Shown in pieces: positions 54,244 to 64,000 of a stretch of DNA of 64,000 bases. The notes beneath the pieces were generated by a model. It was not told the origin of the DNA and ran no database searches. It worked only from the letters and a program-made list of their open reading frames with translations. Source of the DNA: Planctobacterium sp047947135 (GTDB lineage Bacteria; Pseudomonadota; Gammaproteobacteria; Enterobacterales; Alteromonadaceae); contig CP170457.1 of assembly GCA_047947135.1 (NCBI GenBank), positions 3,844,001 to 3,908,000 of the forward strand, read 5' to 3'. Position 1 is the first letter of the stretch. Every line of letters starts with the position of its first letter. The position numbers and the translations under genes are program-made.

Positions 54244-54316
54244 TTGCTTACTTCAGTTACATCTGCAACCAATAATATGGTAACTTTAGGAAAAACAATA
54301 GTGCTTCCGCAAAGAG

Positions 54317-55084
54317 ATGTTACAAGTCACAGCAATTCCAGCATTTACCGATAACTATATCTGGTGTTTGCACAACGAAAAAAACGCCTGGATTGTGGAT
54401 CCTGGCGACGCGACTCCCGTGTTACAACACCTTAAAGAACATGGTCTTACGCTAAACGGTCTTTTAATTACCCATCATCACGCAGATCATATTGGTGGGC
54501 TTAAAACACTGTTAAACAGTTACAAAAATACACCTGTGATTGGACCACAATCCGCACGTATCCCCTATTTAACACAGCAAGTCAGTGACGGAGATATTGT
54601 ACGGTTACCGGAACTTGACTGCGAATTGGAGGTCATTGAAGTACCGGCCCACACCAATGAGCATATTGCGTTTTATGGAAAACCAGGGTTATTCTGCGGC
54701 GACACGTTATTTTCAGCCGGCTGTGGCCGCTTGTTTGAAGGCACACCACAACAAATGTGGCGCAACTTGAGCCGGTTTGCACAACTACCCGAGACAACGA
54801 AAGTTTATTGTGCTCACGAATATACCCAGGCAAATAATCAGTTTGCGTTGGCTGTTAAACCCGATGACGAGGCATTCCTTGCACATAAAAAGCTCATTGA
54901 TTCATTGAGAAAAGACAATCAGTTGACTATACCAACGACCATTGCAATGGAAAAAAAGGTCAATCCCTTTATGCGTGTAGAAGAGCCTGAAATCGCAAAC
55001 GCAATAACAGCACATTCCGGCCATAAGCTTGAGACCGCTGAGGATGTTTTTCGTGAGATGCGACTCTGGAAAGATACTTTTTAA
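54317..55084 (+). CDS. gloB: Hydroxyacylglutathione hydrolase (glyoxalase II)
   Basis: Hydrolyses S-lactoylglutathione to lactate and glutathione in methylglyoxal detoxification. 255 aa metallo-beta-lactamase fold: ITHHHADHIGG holds the two metal sites, with HTNEHIAFY, FCGDTLFSAGCGRLFEG and CAHEYT giving the remaining ligands. The C-terminal glutathione-binding region (NPFMRVEEPE) is present. Confidence 0.97.
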   Translation: MLQVTAIPAFTDNYIWCLHNEKNAWIVDPGDATPVLQHLKEHGLTLNGLLITHHHADHIGGLKTLLNSYKNTPVIGPQSARIPYLTQQVSDGDIVRLPELDCELEVIEVPAHTNEHIAFYGKPGLFCGDTLFSAGCGRLFEGTPQQMWRNLSRFAQLPETTKVYCAHEYTQANNQFALAVKPDDEAFLAHKKLIDSLRKDNQLTIPTTIAMEKKVNPFMRVEEPEIANAITAHSGHKLETAEDVFREMRLWKDTF

Positions 55085-55123
55085 TTAGTAAAATAACGAT
55101 AACGGAAATAAAAAAACAATAAG

Positions 55124-56791
55124 ATGAAAAAACTTACCCCCATTCTGGTTTGCCTGTTCATATCCGGTTGTGAGATGACGCCCTCTTTCCTTGGCAACCA
55201 GCAACCTGATCCGGTTTTTATCGCGGCAGAATATCAGGATGAGTGTTTTATTGCACCCGATGTGGCTGATCTGCAATTTTCCTGCGAAGACGCATCTGAC
55301 GGGACCCGCAGTGTAATCCACCCGGTATCTGATTTAGATAGCCTGATGACGTCAATTGCGGAACCAGAATTAGCGGAAGATCAACAAGAAGTGCAAAGCC
55401 ACACCGACTTGTGGCAATACATTGCAAGCCAGTTCAACATGCCTATTCCAGACAACCGCCGTATTTGGAACCAGCAAAAGTGGTACCGAACCCATCCTGA
55501 CTATATGAGACGCGTAAATAAACGCGCTACACCGTTTTTATCTCATATCGTCAATGCGCTGGAAGAACACGACATGCCGTTGGAACTGGCTTTGTTGCCC
55601 ATTGTCGAAAGTGCCTTTGATCCCTTTGCCTATTCTCATGGCCGGGCCGCGGGTATGTGGCAATTCATTCCAGGCACAGCCAAGCGTTTTGGCATGAAAC
55701 AAAACTGGTGGTACGACGGCAGACGAGACGTCATTGCATCCACCCAAGGTGCAATTAAATATCTAAAATACCTGCATAAGATGTTTGACGGCGACTGGCT
55801 CCATGCTATCGCCGCCTACAATAGCGGTGAAGGTCGGGTATTAAGAGCTATCAGAACCAATAAAAAACGTGGTCTGCCCACCGATTTCTGGCATTTGGAT
55901 CTCCCCCGTGAAACTCGCGCATATGTCCCTAAGCTATTAGCACTGTCTGATTTGTTATATCGCTCTCAGGAAATGGATTTCCCTTGGCCTGAGATGAAAA
56001 ACGAACCGGTCACAGCACTTGTGGACGTCGGCTCGCAAATTGATTTGGCACTCGCCGCTGAATTTGCAGAACTCACAGTGGAGCAATTACACGCATTAAA
56101 CCCTGGCTTTAACCGATGGGCAACCGATCCAAAAGGCCCACATTATTTATTGCTTCCGGAAAATAAAGTAGAGGTGTTCACGGCGGCATTAGGTGATACA
56201 TCAGACCGACAACGACTCAATTGGGTACGCCATAAAATTACGCGCGGTGATAGCTTATTAAAGCTGGCCAATCAATATCACACCAGCGTCGATGTTATTC
56301 AGCAGGTTAATGAATTACGGGGCAACGTGATCCGCGCCGGCGACCACCTGATGATTCCAGTGGCGCAACAATCATTAGACTACTATTCACTGTCAGAAGA
56401 GCAGCGTTTGAAGGCGTCGCAAAATACCCGAAGAGCTTCCTATCAGTTGCAACATGTGGTCGAACGTGGCGATACCATGTGGGATATCAGTCGAGCATAC
56501 AACGTCAATCTGCGCAACCTGGCAAAATGGAATAATATGGCCCCCACTGACCCACTTAGACCCGGTCAAAAGTTGGCTGTATGGGTCAATAAAGTCAGTG
56601 AAAAGCAAACGGATAATGCGGTCATGCGTTCGCTAACCTATACCGTCAGACGAGGTGATTCGCTGGCAAGAATTGCCGATAAATTTAATGTGAAAATTGC
56701 GGATTTAACTCGCTGGAATCAGCTCAATAGCAAAAAATATCTGCAACCAGGACAAAAACTCAAAATATTTGTGGATGTGACTCGTACGTAG
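55124..56791 (+). CDS. mltD: Membrane-bound lytic murein transglycosylase D
   Basis: Cleaves peptidoglycan glycan strands to anhydromuropeptides at the outer membrane. Lipoprotein signal MKKLTPILVCLFISGC. The SLT domain has the catalytic Glu in PIVESAFDPFAYSHGRAAGMW and AIAAYNSGEGRVLRA. Three C-terminal LysM repeats follow (about 370-415, 445-488 and 505-552), beginning RGDSLLKLA, RGDTMWDIS and RGDSLARIA. 555 aa. Same direction as gloB, 39 bp apart. Confidence 0.97.
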   Translation: MKKLTPILVCLFISGCEMTPSFLGNQQPDPVFIAAEYQDECFIAPDVADLQFSCEDASDGTRSVIHPVSDLDSLMTSIAEPELAEDQQEVQSHTDLWQYIASQFNMPIPDNRRIWNQQKWYRTHPDYMRRVNKRATPFLSHIVNALEEHDMPLELALLPIVESAFDPFAYSHGRAAGMWQFIPGTAKRFGMKQNWWYDGRRDVIASTQGAIKYLKYLHKMFDGDWLHAIAAYNSGEGRVLRAIRTNKKRGLPTDFWHLDLPRETRAYVPKLLALSDLLYRSQEMDFPWPEMKNEPVTALVDVGSQIDLALAAEFAELTVEQLHALNPGFNRWATDPKGPHYLLLPENKVEVFTAALGDTSDRQRLNWVRHKITRGDSLLKLANQYHTSVDVIQQVNELRGNVIRAGDHLMIPVAQQSLDYYSLSEEQRLKASQNTRRASYQLQHVVERGDTMWDISRAYNVNLRNLAKWNNMAPTDPLRPGQKLAVWVNKVSEKQTDNAVMRSLTYTVRRGDSLARIADKFNVKIADLTRWNQLNSKKYLQPGQKLKIFVDVTRT

Positions 56792-56896
56792 GCCGTATTT
56801 AGTGGGTTCGTTTCTTAGGAAGTGAACCTAATTTAGTCTCATTTTCGAAAGACAGGCAGAAAAATAATTAAAATAAGTACAACGACAGGAATCAAC

Positions 56897-59065
56897 ATGA
56901 AGTCAAAACGATTTGCCCTAAGTGCGCTGGCACTGGCGCTTTCTTTGGCAGGATGCAGCCCGGCCAACCAAACGGCGACTGAAACAACAGCAGACTCTCA
57001 TCCAGCAGTAGCAGCAGAGCAGCAAACCACAGAAAATCCGTTTTTCTCAGAATGGGCCACACCCTATGGTGTCGCACCATTTGATAAAATAAAGGAAGAG
57101 CACTACCTGCCTGCATTTGAAAAAGCAATAGCAGAACAACAAGCGGAAGTACTAGCTATTGTTGAAAATACAGAAACGCCTACTTTTGAAAATACCATCG
57201 TTGCACTGGAGAAAGCAGGGGCTTTACTGTCTAGAGTGAGCACCGTTTTCTATGCGCTTCGCGGCACTGACAGTAACGATAAAATCAATGAAATTGCCAA
57301 AGAAATATCGCCGAAGCTGTCAGCCACAAACGATGACATACTGTTGAATGAAGGGTTGTTCACCAAAATAAAAACGGTTTACGACAACCGTTCCGCCATG
57401 ACATTGCGACCAGACCAGGCCAAGTTGCTGGAAGATACGTACAAAGACTTCGTGCGGGGCGGCGCAAATCTGAATGATGATGACAAATCGAAGCTTAGAG
57501 AATTGAATGAGAAATTATCCAATTTGTCGCTACAGTTTGGTGAAAACCTGTTAAACGAAACCAATGCGTTTGAACTGGTTATCGAGAAAGAGGAGGATTT
57601 AGCTGGGCTACCTAACGGCATTGTTGCCGCGGCGGCCAAAACGGCGGAAGAACGTGGGCATGCAGGTAAATGGGTATTTACCACTCACCGTCCGAGTAAA
57701 AATCCATTTTTAACCTATTCTGAGCGCCGTGACCTGCGCGAAAAAATATATCATGCCTACACACATCGCGGTGATAACGATAATGCTAGTGATAACAAAG
57801 CCATTGCCTCTGAAATGGCGTCATTGCGAGTAAAAAGAGCACAATTATTAGGCTATGAAAGCCACGCGCATTATGTCTTAGAAAATGCCACCGCAAAAAC
57901 ACCTGAAAATGTCTATAACCTGCTGAACCAGATTTGGCCTGCCGGACTTGCGAAGGCAAAAGAAGAATTAGCGATGATGCAGGAACTAGCCGATCAGGAA
58001 GGTGCGGACTTTAAAGTAGCCGCATGGGACTGGTGGTACTACGCTGAAAAAATTCGCAAAGCCAAATATGATCTGGATGCTGAAGCCAGTAAACCATACT
58101 TTGAACTACGGAATACACTGGAAGGTGTATTTTATGCCGCAAACCGTTTGTGGGGAGTGACATTTAAAGAGCGTGACGATATTCCTAAGTATCACCCTGA
58201 AGTGATGACGTTCGAAGTGTTTGATCATGATGGCAGCCAGGTGGGTGTCTATATGTATGACCCTTATGTGCGTGCCAGCAAGCGCGGTGGCGCCTGGATG
58301 AACTCCTTTCGCAAACAGCATCGCATGAATGGTGAAGATGTCTTACCTATCATTTACAATGTGACTAACTTCCCATCACCTGTGGGGGATGAACCTAGCC
58401 TGCTGACATTCAGTCAGGCAGAAACGCTGTTCCATGAATTTGGCCACGCCATCCAGGGACTGCTGTCAGATGGTTACTATCGTTCTCAGACAGGTACCGC
58501 CCTGCCCCGTGATTATGTTGAGTACCCTTCCCAGGTTATGGAAAACTGGATGTACGAAACAGACGTACTGAATCATTTTGCGAAACATTATAAAACCGGT
58601 GAAGTAATTCCGCAGAAAATGGTTGAAAAGATTCTGGCTGCCGGAAAATTCAATCAAGGATTTGGTACAACAGAATATCTGTCTGCAGCGCTATTGGACA
58701 TGAAATGGCATACACTTACAGATGCTGAAATACGTGAAGCCGATGCTTTTGAAACTGCCGCGATGGAAGAGATCGGTTTAATTGAAGAGATTGCACCTCG
58801 TTACCGTTCCACTTATTTCTCGCATATTTTTGCTGGCGGATACGCATCTGGGTATTACGGATATATCTGGTCAAATATTTATGACGCGGACACCTGGAAG
58901 CTATTCACCGAAAAAGGGGTATTTGATAAAGACACTGCCGAAGCCTACCGGAAATGGGTGTTGGAAACAGGTGGCACCGGCGATCCTGCCGAAATGTACC
59001 GTAAATTCAGAGGACAGGATCCGGATATTTCAGCCTTGCTGGAACGTCGCGGTTTAGCGGACTAA
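56897..59065 (+). CDS. M3 family peptidyl-dipeptidase, lipoprotein (Dcp-like)
   Basis: 722 aa. Lipoprotein signal peptide ending SLAGCSP, so the enzyme is membrane-anchored, unlike cytoplasmic Dcp. Zinc site TLFHEFGHAIQGLLS (HExxH) with the third ligand in YPSQVMENW. N-terminal segment ENPFFSEWATPYGVAPFDKI is typical of Dcp. Removes dipeptides from peptide C-termini, probably in the periplasm. A clear terminator follows. Confidence 0.95.
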   Translation: MKSKRFALSALALALSLAGCSPANQTATETTADSHPAVAAEQQTTENPFFSEWATPYGVAPFDKIKEEHYLPAFEKAIAEQQAEVLAIVENTETPTFENTIVALEKAGALLSRVSTVFYALRGTDSNDKINEIAKEISPKLSATNDDILLNEGLFTKIKTVYDNRSAMTLRPDQAKLLEDTYKDFVRGGANLNDDDKSKLRELNEKLSNLSLQFGENLLNETNAFELVIEKEEDLAGLPNGIVAAAAKTAEERGHAGKWVFTTHRPSKNPFLTYSERRDLREKIYHAYTHRGDNDNASDNKAIASEMASLRVKRAQLLGYESHAHYVLENATAKTPENVYNLLNQIWPAGLAKAKEELAMMQELADQEGADFKVAAWDWWYYAEKIRKAKYDLDAEASKPYFELRNTLEGVFYAANRLWGVTFKERDDIPKYHPEVMTFEVFDHDGSQVGVYMYDPYVRASKRGGAWMNSFRKQHRMNGEDVLPIIYNVTNFPSPVGDEPSLLTFSQAETLFHEFGHAIQGLLSDGYYRSQTGTALPRDYVEYPSQVMENWMYETDVLNHFAKHYKTGEVIPQKMVEKILAAGKFNQGFGTTEYLSAALLDMKWHTLTDAEIREADAFETAAMEEIGLIEEIAPRYRSTYFSHIFAGGYASGYYGYIWSNIYDADTWKLFTEKGVFDKDTAEAYRKWVLETGGTGDPAEMYRKFRGQDPDISALLERRGLAD

Positions 59066-59090
59066 CTTAGCCTCACATAAAATACCAATA

Positions 59091-59115
59091 AGCCAGACGC
59101 CCGTCTGGCTTTTTT
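59091..59115 (+). terminator. Rho-independent terminator after M3 peptidase
   Basis: AGCCAGACG and CGTCTGGCT form a stem around CC, followed by TTTTTA. Confidence 0.93.
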
Positions 59116-59191
59116 ATGAGATTGACATTCAGTACTGCGCTTTTTCAACGCATACTACGTAAAAGCATCGGATAACATTTTTGAGGTAATC

Positions 59192-60376
59192 ATGGCTCAG
59201 GGAAAAAAGCGGCAACTGGCAACAATACAAGTCATCACAAAGCTAGTTGACCTCCTAATTTCGCCAAAAACAACATTACCCTGGGTATTGCATGCCCTTT
59301 CTGGCCCTGTGTGGATTGCAAGTATGCTGGTGCCGATTCGCGAAGCTGGTGCATTGTTACCCCAATGGTATTTAAAAACGCAAGTGCTGGGGCAAGATAA
59401 CCGACGCGACACATATTGGCGCATCGGTTTATTTGTTCAGGCCCTGTCTGTCCTGTCATTGATACCCTGTTTTTATCTTCTTTCAGGAATTAATCTGGCC
59501 ATCGGCATAATGGGACTGATCGCCCTGCTTAGTTTCGCCCGAGCGTTAACATCGTTATGTGCCAAAGACATCCAAGGGCATATCGTAGCGCAGGGGGAAC
59601 GGGGAAAATTCAGTGGTATGTTGTCTTCCCTTGCGGGAGTGGCAAGCATTGTCTCGGCAGTCATTCTGATTCTGCCAGGGGCAATGGAAAACACCTTTCT
59701 TGCCTACCTGATATTTTTCTTTGCTGGAACTTTGCTGCTCATTGCGTGTGCACTGGCAAGAACCATTCGCGTAGAGCTGGATGCGCCAGACGATAATCAG
59801 GCTTCGATCAGTATGATGGCACTGTTAAAAGAACAGAAATCGCTGCGCCGCTTAATAGTGCAACGAGCGCTGTTACTGCAGTCTGCCCTGATGGCTCCCT
59901 ACTTCACCCTGTACGCATTAGATAACACTGAGGTTGCCATTGGTTGGCTGGTATTGGTCAGTGCGATCGCTACCACGCTCTCGTCTTATATCTGGGGAAG
60001 GTTCGCCGATGAAGACAATCTGTTGGTCAGCCGACTCGCCGCCGCTCTGTGTATCGCCAGCGGTGTTTGCATGCTTATCATGCCGTTCCAGCTTTGGTTG
60101 CAATTAGGGTTGTTTTTACTGTTACAAATCGCCCACAGCGGCATTCGAGTGCACCGCAAGACGTATATCCTTGATATTACAAACGAACAAAACAGAACAG
60201 CATATGTGGCTACAGCAAATACCATGACAGGTATAGCGTTACTGTTGTTCGGCGGGATCTACACTTTACTCTACCCTGTATTTGGTACAGAACTGGTCTG
60301 GGTAATGCTGGCACTGTTAAGCGTAGCAATCATTTTGTCGCGTCGATTACCACAACCTAAAACCAGCCACGCCTGA
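59192..60376 (+). CDS. MFS-type permease
   Basis: 394 aa with about eleven to twelve hydrophobic segments, in two groups separated by a loop near residue 205 (DAPDDNQASISMMALLKEQK). MFS-type features are modest: LVPIREAGALLP and DNTEVAIGWLVLVSAIATTLSSYIWGRFAD. The cargo cannot be told. GAGG stands upstream of the ATG at 59192. Stands alone between the M3 peptidase and the TonB receptor. Confidence 0.8.
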   Translation: MAQGKKRQLATIQVITKLVDLLISPKTTLPWVLHALSGPVWIASMLVPIREAGALLPQWYLKTQVLGQDNRRDTYWRIGLFVQALSVLSLIPCFYLLSGINLAIGIMGLIALLSFARALTSLCAKDIQGHIVAQGERGKFSGMLSSLAGVASIVSAVILILPGAMENTFLAYLIFFFAGTLLLIACALARTIRVELDAPDDNQASISMMALLKEQKSLRRLIVQRALLLQSALMAPYFTLYALDNTEVAIGWLVLVSAIATTLSSYIWGRFADEDNLLVSRLAAALCIASGVCMLIMPFQLWLQLGLFLLLQIAHSGIRVHRKTYILDITNEQNRTAYVATANTMTGIALLLFGGIYTLLYPVFGTELVWVMLALLSVAIILSRRLPQPKTSHA

Positions 60377-60844
60377 TTTCCTGGTTGAATAATTAATTCA
60401 TGTTCGGCTGAAATGAGTAAGATTAAATACTGTATTTATGTTACCAATTATTAGCAATAGTAAATAAATCACATTTGAAATAATAAAATATGCACTCTTT
60501 TTCGCGACATGGTCGTCCTGGCTGACGTCTAATGAGTGATAATTACAAAGGGCATAAAATGTGACGGATCCGTTGTTTTTTAAGGGTTTCTGATTATTTC
60601 TTTAATCCCCAATACAAGCTATAGACAAACCACAAGATAATTTCCTCTATCAAAAAAATATATTTTTAACTTTTGTTTTGAAGCTATTGTTTTATTCAAT
60701 ATTACGAGCTATAAAAATTGCGCATCCTTAAAAAAATGATGCGTGTACATGTGTTAACCCTAAGTGTAGTGAACCATCCTCTACTTTGTTCTTCCCGATC
60801 AAAGTAGAACCCATTTTATAATAACGATGAGTTGGAACATAAAT
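60377..60844. other. Long leader/intergenic region of TonB receptor gene
   Basis: AT-rich, no gene. Two hairpins are visible: CGCATC/GATGCG (60721-60726, 60738-60743) and, 36 bp before the receptor start, the perfect 9-bp stem TCTACTTTG/CAAAGTAGA (60780-60788, 60800-60808, 11-nt loop). The second is not followed by a T-run and may control translation or mRNA stability. Confidence 0.55.
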
Positions 60845-63463
60845 ATGAACACACCCTTATCAAAAATAGCTAAAAGCATTCGCTTTCTGACAGCAGCATC
60901 TATGTCTGCTGGGCTGGTTGCTGTTGCACCAGTTTCTGCACAGGAAGAAGAAAATGCAGACGCAAATGTTGAAAAAATTGCAGTAGTAGGTACGCGTGCA
61001 GCCCCTCGCTCGATAGGCGACTCGGCTGTTCCAATTGATATTATTTCTGAACAGGAGTTCCGAGCTCAAGGCTCCACAGATATGGTATCCATGATGCAAA
61101 ACGCGGTACCGTCCTTTAACGTTAATGACCAACCGATTAACGATGCTTCTACATTGGTTCGCCCTGCGAACTTGCGTGGCCTGGCATCAGACCATACTTT
61201 AGTATTGGTTAATGGTAAGCGACGTCACCGTTCTGCAGTTATCACCTTCTTAGGTGGTGGTTTGTCAGATGGTGCGCAAGGTCCAGATATTTCGACTATC
61301 CCTTCCATCGCATTAAAACAAATTGAAGTATTGCGTGACGGTGCTGCTGCACAGTACGGTTCAGATGCGATCGCCGGGGTAATTAACTTTCAGTTGAAAG
61401 ATAACTCCGAAGGTGGCTCGGTTGAATTCCAGACCGGCAGTTATTACGAAGGTGATGGTGACGCAACACAAGTATCAGCTAACATCGGCCTGCCATTCAC
61501 CAACGCAGGTTTTGCTAATTTCAGCGTAGAGTATCGTCAGGCAGATGACACTGTTCGCAGTGTTCAGCGTGATGATGCACAGGCGCTAATCGACGCAGGT
61601 AACACTGCAGTTGCCGATCCAGCACAAATCTGGGGTAACCCGGAAATCAAAGATGATTTTAAATTCTTTGCCAATATCGGACTTGAGCTAAGCAATGATA
61701 GCGAAGCTTATATGTTTGCTAACTATGCCGAGCGTGAAGTGGACGGTGGTTTTTACTTCCGTAACCCACACACTCGTGGTGGTGTAAACGCAGGCCCAGG
61801 TGTTGTTGAAGACGACGGTACGACAACTCCAACATTACTGGTTGGTGATTTAGATGGCGTTGGCACTGGCGTTGAATGTCCGGTGGTACGTATTACTGAT
61901 AATAACGTTTTAGACGATGCAGATTATGCACTGATCGCAGACAACTCTACCGATGTAGGCCAAAACTGCTGGGCATTCAATGAATTGTTCCCAGGTGGTT
62001 TTACACCGCGTTTCGGTGGTGTTGTAACTGATGCGTCAATCGCAATGGGTACTCGCGGTGAATTAGCGGGTGACATGACCTATGACATCAGTGTCTATGC
62101 CGGTGAAAACGAAGTGGATTTCTCCATCCGTAACACCGTCAACCCGTCTCTTGGTCCGGATACACCAACTCAATTCAGCCCGGGTCGTTATACTCAGGCC
62201 GAACAGAGCTTCAACTTTGATTTAACTAAGACAATTGATGCGGGCATGGCTGAGCCTCTGTTCATCGCAGGTGGTTTTGAATGGCGTCATGAGTCTTATG
62301 ATTCTGTAGCGGGTGATCCGAAGTCGTATGAAGTCGGTCCGTTGGCCTCTCAAGGCTTTGGTATCGGTTCAAACGGTTTCCCAGGTTTGTCTGCACGCTT
62401 CCAGGGTAAAGAAAGCCGTACCAGTTATGCTTTCTACCTTGATTCAGAAATGTACTTTACCGAAGACTTTATGGTCGGCGCAGCAATACGTTTCGAAGAC
62501 TTCTCGGATTTTGGTAATACAACGAAAGGCAAGCTGTCTGCTCGTTGGCAGGTAAGCGATACCATTGCATTACGGAGTGCTTTCTCAACAGGCTTTAAAG
62601 CACCTACTATTGGTCAGAGCAACGTACGTAACGTAACCACTGCATTCACTGATGGTGGCCTGGTAGACCGTGCGACACTTCCACCAACAGATCCGATTGC
62701 TCAGTTGAAAGGTGCCTCTGCACTGCAACCAGAAGAGTCAACGTCATTCAGCTTCGGTGTTGTGGGTGAGTTCGACAATGGTTTATTTATCACTGCTGAT
62801 TACTTCAATATTGAACTTGAAGATCGTATCAGTACCACATCAGGTATTGTCTTGACTGATGCAGATATCGCTGCGCTCCTTGCAGCCGGTGTATCTGACG
62901 CCAGCTCATTCAGTGAAGTTAGCTTCTTCACCAATGACTTTACCACGACAACTCAGGGTATCGACCTTGTTGCTAACTACTCTATGGAAATGTTTGGCGG
63001 TGACACTAAGTTCTCGCTGGCATATAACTGGACAGACACAGAAGTGGATTCTGTAAGAACCGTGCTTGTCGACGGTGTTGAAACAACCAACGTATCTGCA
63101 AACCGTATTCGTATGATCGAAGACAACCTGCCAGACACGCGTTACAGCATCACTGCAAACCACACTAACGGTGACTGGACCTTCCTGGCTCGCTTGAACT
63201 ACTACGGTGAGATCTTTGAAGATCACCTTGACTCAGGCTTACCTATTGAAGAAGTGGGTGATGAATTCACAGTTGATCTGCAGGCAGGTTACCACTTTAC
63301 AGAAAGCATCAAAGTAACTGTGGGTGCGAAGAACGCATTTGATGAGTACCCAGACAGAAATACCTTATGGGATAATGAAATTGCCGGTTCTGCGTATCCG
63401 ACAACTTCACCTATTGGTATTAATGGTGGATTCTACTACGTACGTGGTGTATACACCTTCTAA
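60845..63463 (+). CDS. TonB-dependent outer-membrane receptor
   Basis: About 872 aa. Signal peptide ends PVSAQ; a TonB-box-like EKIAVVGTRA follows, then the plug domain (PIDIISEQEFRAQG, VLRDGAAAQYGSDAIAGVINF) and a long beta-barrel ending in an aromatic residue (YYVRGVYTF). It is the iTTzyme-type receptor with the AAAQYGSDAIAGV signature, common in Alteromonadales for sugars, siderophores or other large nutrients; substrate unknown. Start at 60845; an upstream in-frame ATG at 60827 adds six residues. Followed by a terminator and an ECF sigma factor gene. Confidence 0.94.
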   Translation: MNTPLSKIAKSIRFLTAASMSAGLVAVAPVSAQEEENADANVEKIAVVGTRAAPRSIGDSAVPIDIISEQEFRAQGSTDMVSMMQNAVPSFNVNDQPINDASTLVRPANLRGLASDHTLVLVNGKRRHRSAVITFLGGGLSDGAQGPDISTIPSIALKQIEVLRDGAAAQYGSDAIAGVINFQLKDNSEGGSVEFQTGSYYEGDGDATQVSANIGLPFTNAGFANFSVEYRQADDTVRSVQRDDAQALIDAGNTAVADPAQIWGNPEIKDDFKFFANIGLELSNDSEAYMFANYAEREVDGGFYFRNPHTRGGVNAGPGVVEDDGTTTPTLLVGDLDGVGTGVECPVVRITDNNVLDDADYALIADNSTDVGQNCWAFNELFPGGFTPRFGGVVTDASIAMGTRGELAGDMTYDISVYAGENEVDFSIRNTVNPSLGPDTPTQFSPGRYTQAEQSFNFDLTKTIDAGMAEPLFIAGGFEWRHESYDSVAGDPKSYEVGPLASQGFGIGSNGFPGLSARFQGKESRTSYAFYLDSEMYFTEDFMVGAAIRFEDFSDFGNTTKGKLSARWQVSDTIALRSAFSTGFKAPTIGQSNVRNVTTAFTDGGLVDRATLPPTDPIAQLKGASALQPEESTSFSFGVVGEFDNGLFITADYFNIELEDRISTTSGIVLTDADIAALLAAGVSDASSFSEVSFFTNDFTTTTQGIDLVANYSMEMFGGDTKFSLAYNWTDTEVDSVRTVLVDGVETTNVSANRIRMIEDNLPDTRYSITANHTNGDWTFLARLNYYGEIFEDHLDSGLPIEEVGDEFTVDLQAGYHFTESIKVTVGAKNAFDEYPDRNTLWDNEIAGSAYPTTSPIGINGGFYYVRGVYTF

Positions 63464-63480
63464 GCATGTTTTAAGTTGAA

Positions 63481-63506
63481 GGGGGAGCGTTGCTCCTCCT
63501 TTATTG
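63481..63506 (+). terminator. Terminator after TonB receptor
   Basis: GGGGGAGC-GTT-GCTCCTCC with one wobble pair, followed by TTTATTG. Confidence 0.85.
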
Positions 63507-63607
63507 TCGCAATGAGTAACACCCAAAAGGTGCCTGCTGTACAAACCTTTGACATGATATTGGTCTGGTCAAACGTTTGAATTGCTGAGAATCAACCTGC
63601 ACATAAT

Positions 63608-64000
63608 ATGAGCTCTAAATCGAACATTATTGATACATTTATGAACTATCGTTCGCAGCTGCGAAAGGCGATAGGCGGAATCGTACGCTCAGAAGACATA
63701 GACGATATTGTTCAGGAAACATTTGTTAAAAGCTACGAAGCGGAACTCAATCAGGAGATCCAGTTCGAACGCACCTACATGCTCAAAACGGCTCGCAATC
63801 TGGCACTCAACCACATTTCCCGAGCAGCGGAAAAGCATAACCTCAGCATGCAGGATTGCGATGAACTGTTTATGGACGAGGCCGAGTATTCGCTGGAAAC
63901 GCAAGTAGAAAGTAAAGAACGCTTTCTGAATTTCTGTCGTGCGACGGACACACTTTCCCCGGAAGTCAAACGTGTATTTTTATTGAAAAAAGTGTACGGC
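63608..64000 (+). CDS. ECF (FecI-like) RNA polymerase sigma factor, 5' part
   Basis: Open from ATG at 63608 to the window edge, 131 codons. Region 2 is seen in RSEDIDDIVQETFVKSYE and FERTYMLKTARNLALNHISR, and the beginning of region 4 in LSPEVKRVFLLKKVYG. FecI-type sigma factors are normally followed by a FecR anti-sigma gene and serve outer-membrane transport; here a TonB receptor lies directly upstream but has its own terminator. The 3' end is missing. Confidence 0.88.
   Translation, partial: MSSKSNIIDTFMNYRSQLRKAIGGIVRSEDIDDIVQETFVKSYEAELNQEIQFERTYMLKTARNLALNHISRAAEKHNLSMQDCDELFMDEAEYSLETQVESKERFLNFCRATDTLSPEVKRVFLLKKVYG

Noticed and set aside
1..64000. CRISPR arrays, prophage, integrase or conjugative genes
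   Set aside because: None seen; the only mobile element is the IS66 copy.

Overview
The window looks like chromosome of a marine gammaproteobacterium of the Alteromonadales type. The pointers are the rnhA-region synteny yafS-gloB-mltD, a TonB-dependent receptor followed by a FecI-like sigma factor, a TIGR02647-type gene, the YHS, DUF4442 and SIMPL small-gene repertoire, and an EgtB/EgtD pair. No rRNA, CRISPR array or prophage was seen. One tRNA and one complete insertion sequence are present.

Left part (1-14.3 kb) is an anaerobic energy block. After the 3' end of a cation P-type ATPase come usp-glgC (universal stress protein, ADP-glucose pyrophosphorylase) and then a compact twelve-gene minus-strand operon. 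The operon encodes a group 3b NAD(P)-linked [NiFe] hydrogenase (beta, gamma, small and large subunits), all six Hyp maturation factors, an endopeptidase and a small HupE-like membrane protein. FNR/ANR-type palindromes lie in front of both the hydrogenase operon and usp-glgC, so glycogen synthesis, stress protein and H2 metabolism may be switched together when oxygen runs out.

14.4-30.4 kb: a giant secreted amylopullulanase (alpha-amylase, five starch-binding modules, pullulanase, two more modules) with its own terminator and an upstream operator-like palindrome; then small genes, a DUF3857/transglutaminase membrane protein, the ergothioneine genes egtB-egtD, and a zinc-type alcohol dehydrogenase broken by one in-frame stop.

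30.5-47.3 kb is the accessory region. It holds an RlaP-like nucleotidyltransferase; an SdpR-type repressor next to a miniature FliF-derived protein that sits on a decayed duplicate of the repressor's 3' end; a divergent fatty-acid desaturase; and an rtcB-prfH RNA-repair/ribosome-rescue module with an unusual leader (tiny ORF plus four hairpins). An IS66-family element has inserted into the end of an M48 metalloprotease gene with an exact 8-bp target duplication. An S9 peptidase with a secreted partner follows.

47.8-64 kb is mostly housekeeping: tRNA-Pro(GGG) with a stable-RNA promoter, YHS protein, AraC regulator, dcd, metG, a soluble chemoreceptor with a degenerate CZB tail, yafS, gloB, mltD, an M3 peptidase lipoprotein, an MFS permease, a TonB-dependent receptor with a hairpin in its leader, and the start of an ECF sigma factor cut by the window edge.

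The strongest candidates for something undescribed are the mini-FliF/SdpR pair and the leader of rtcB-prfH; the paired FNR boxes around the hydrogenase and glycogen genes are the clearest regulatory link.
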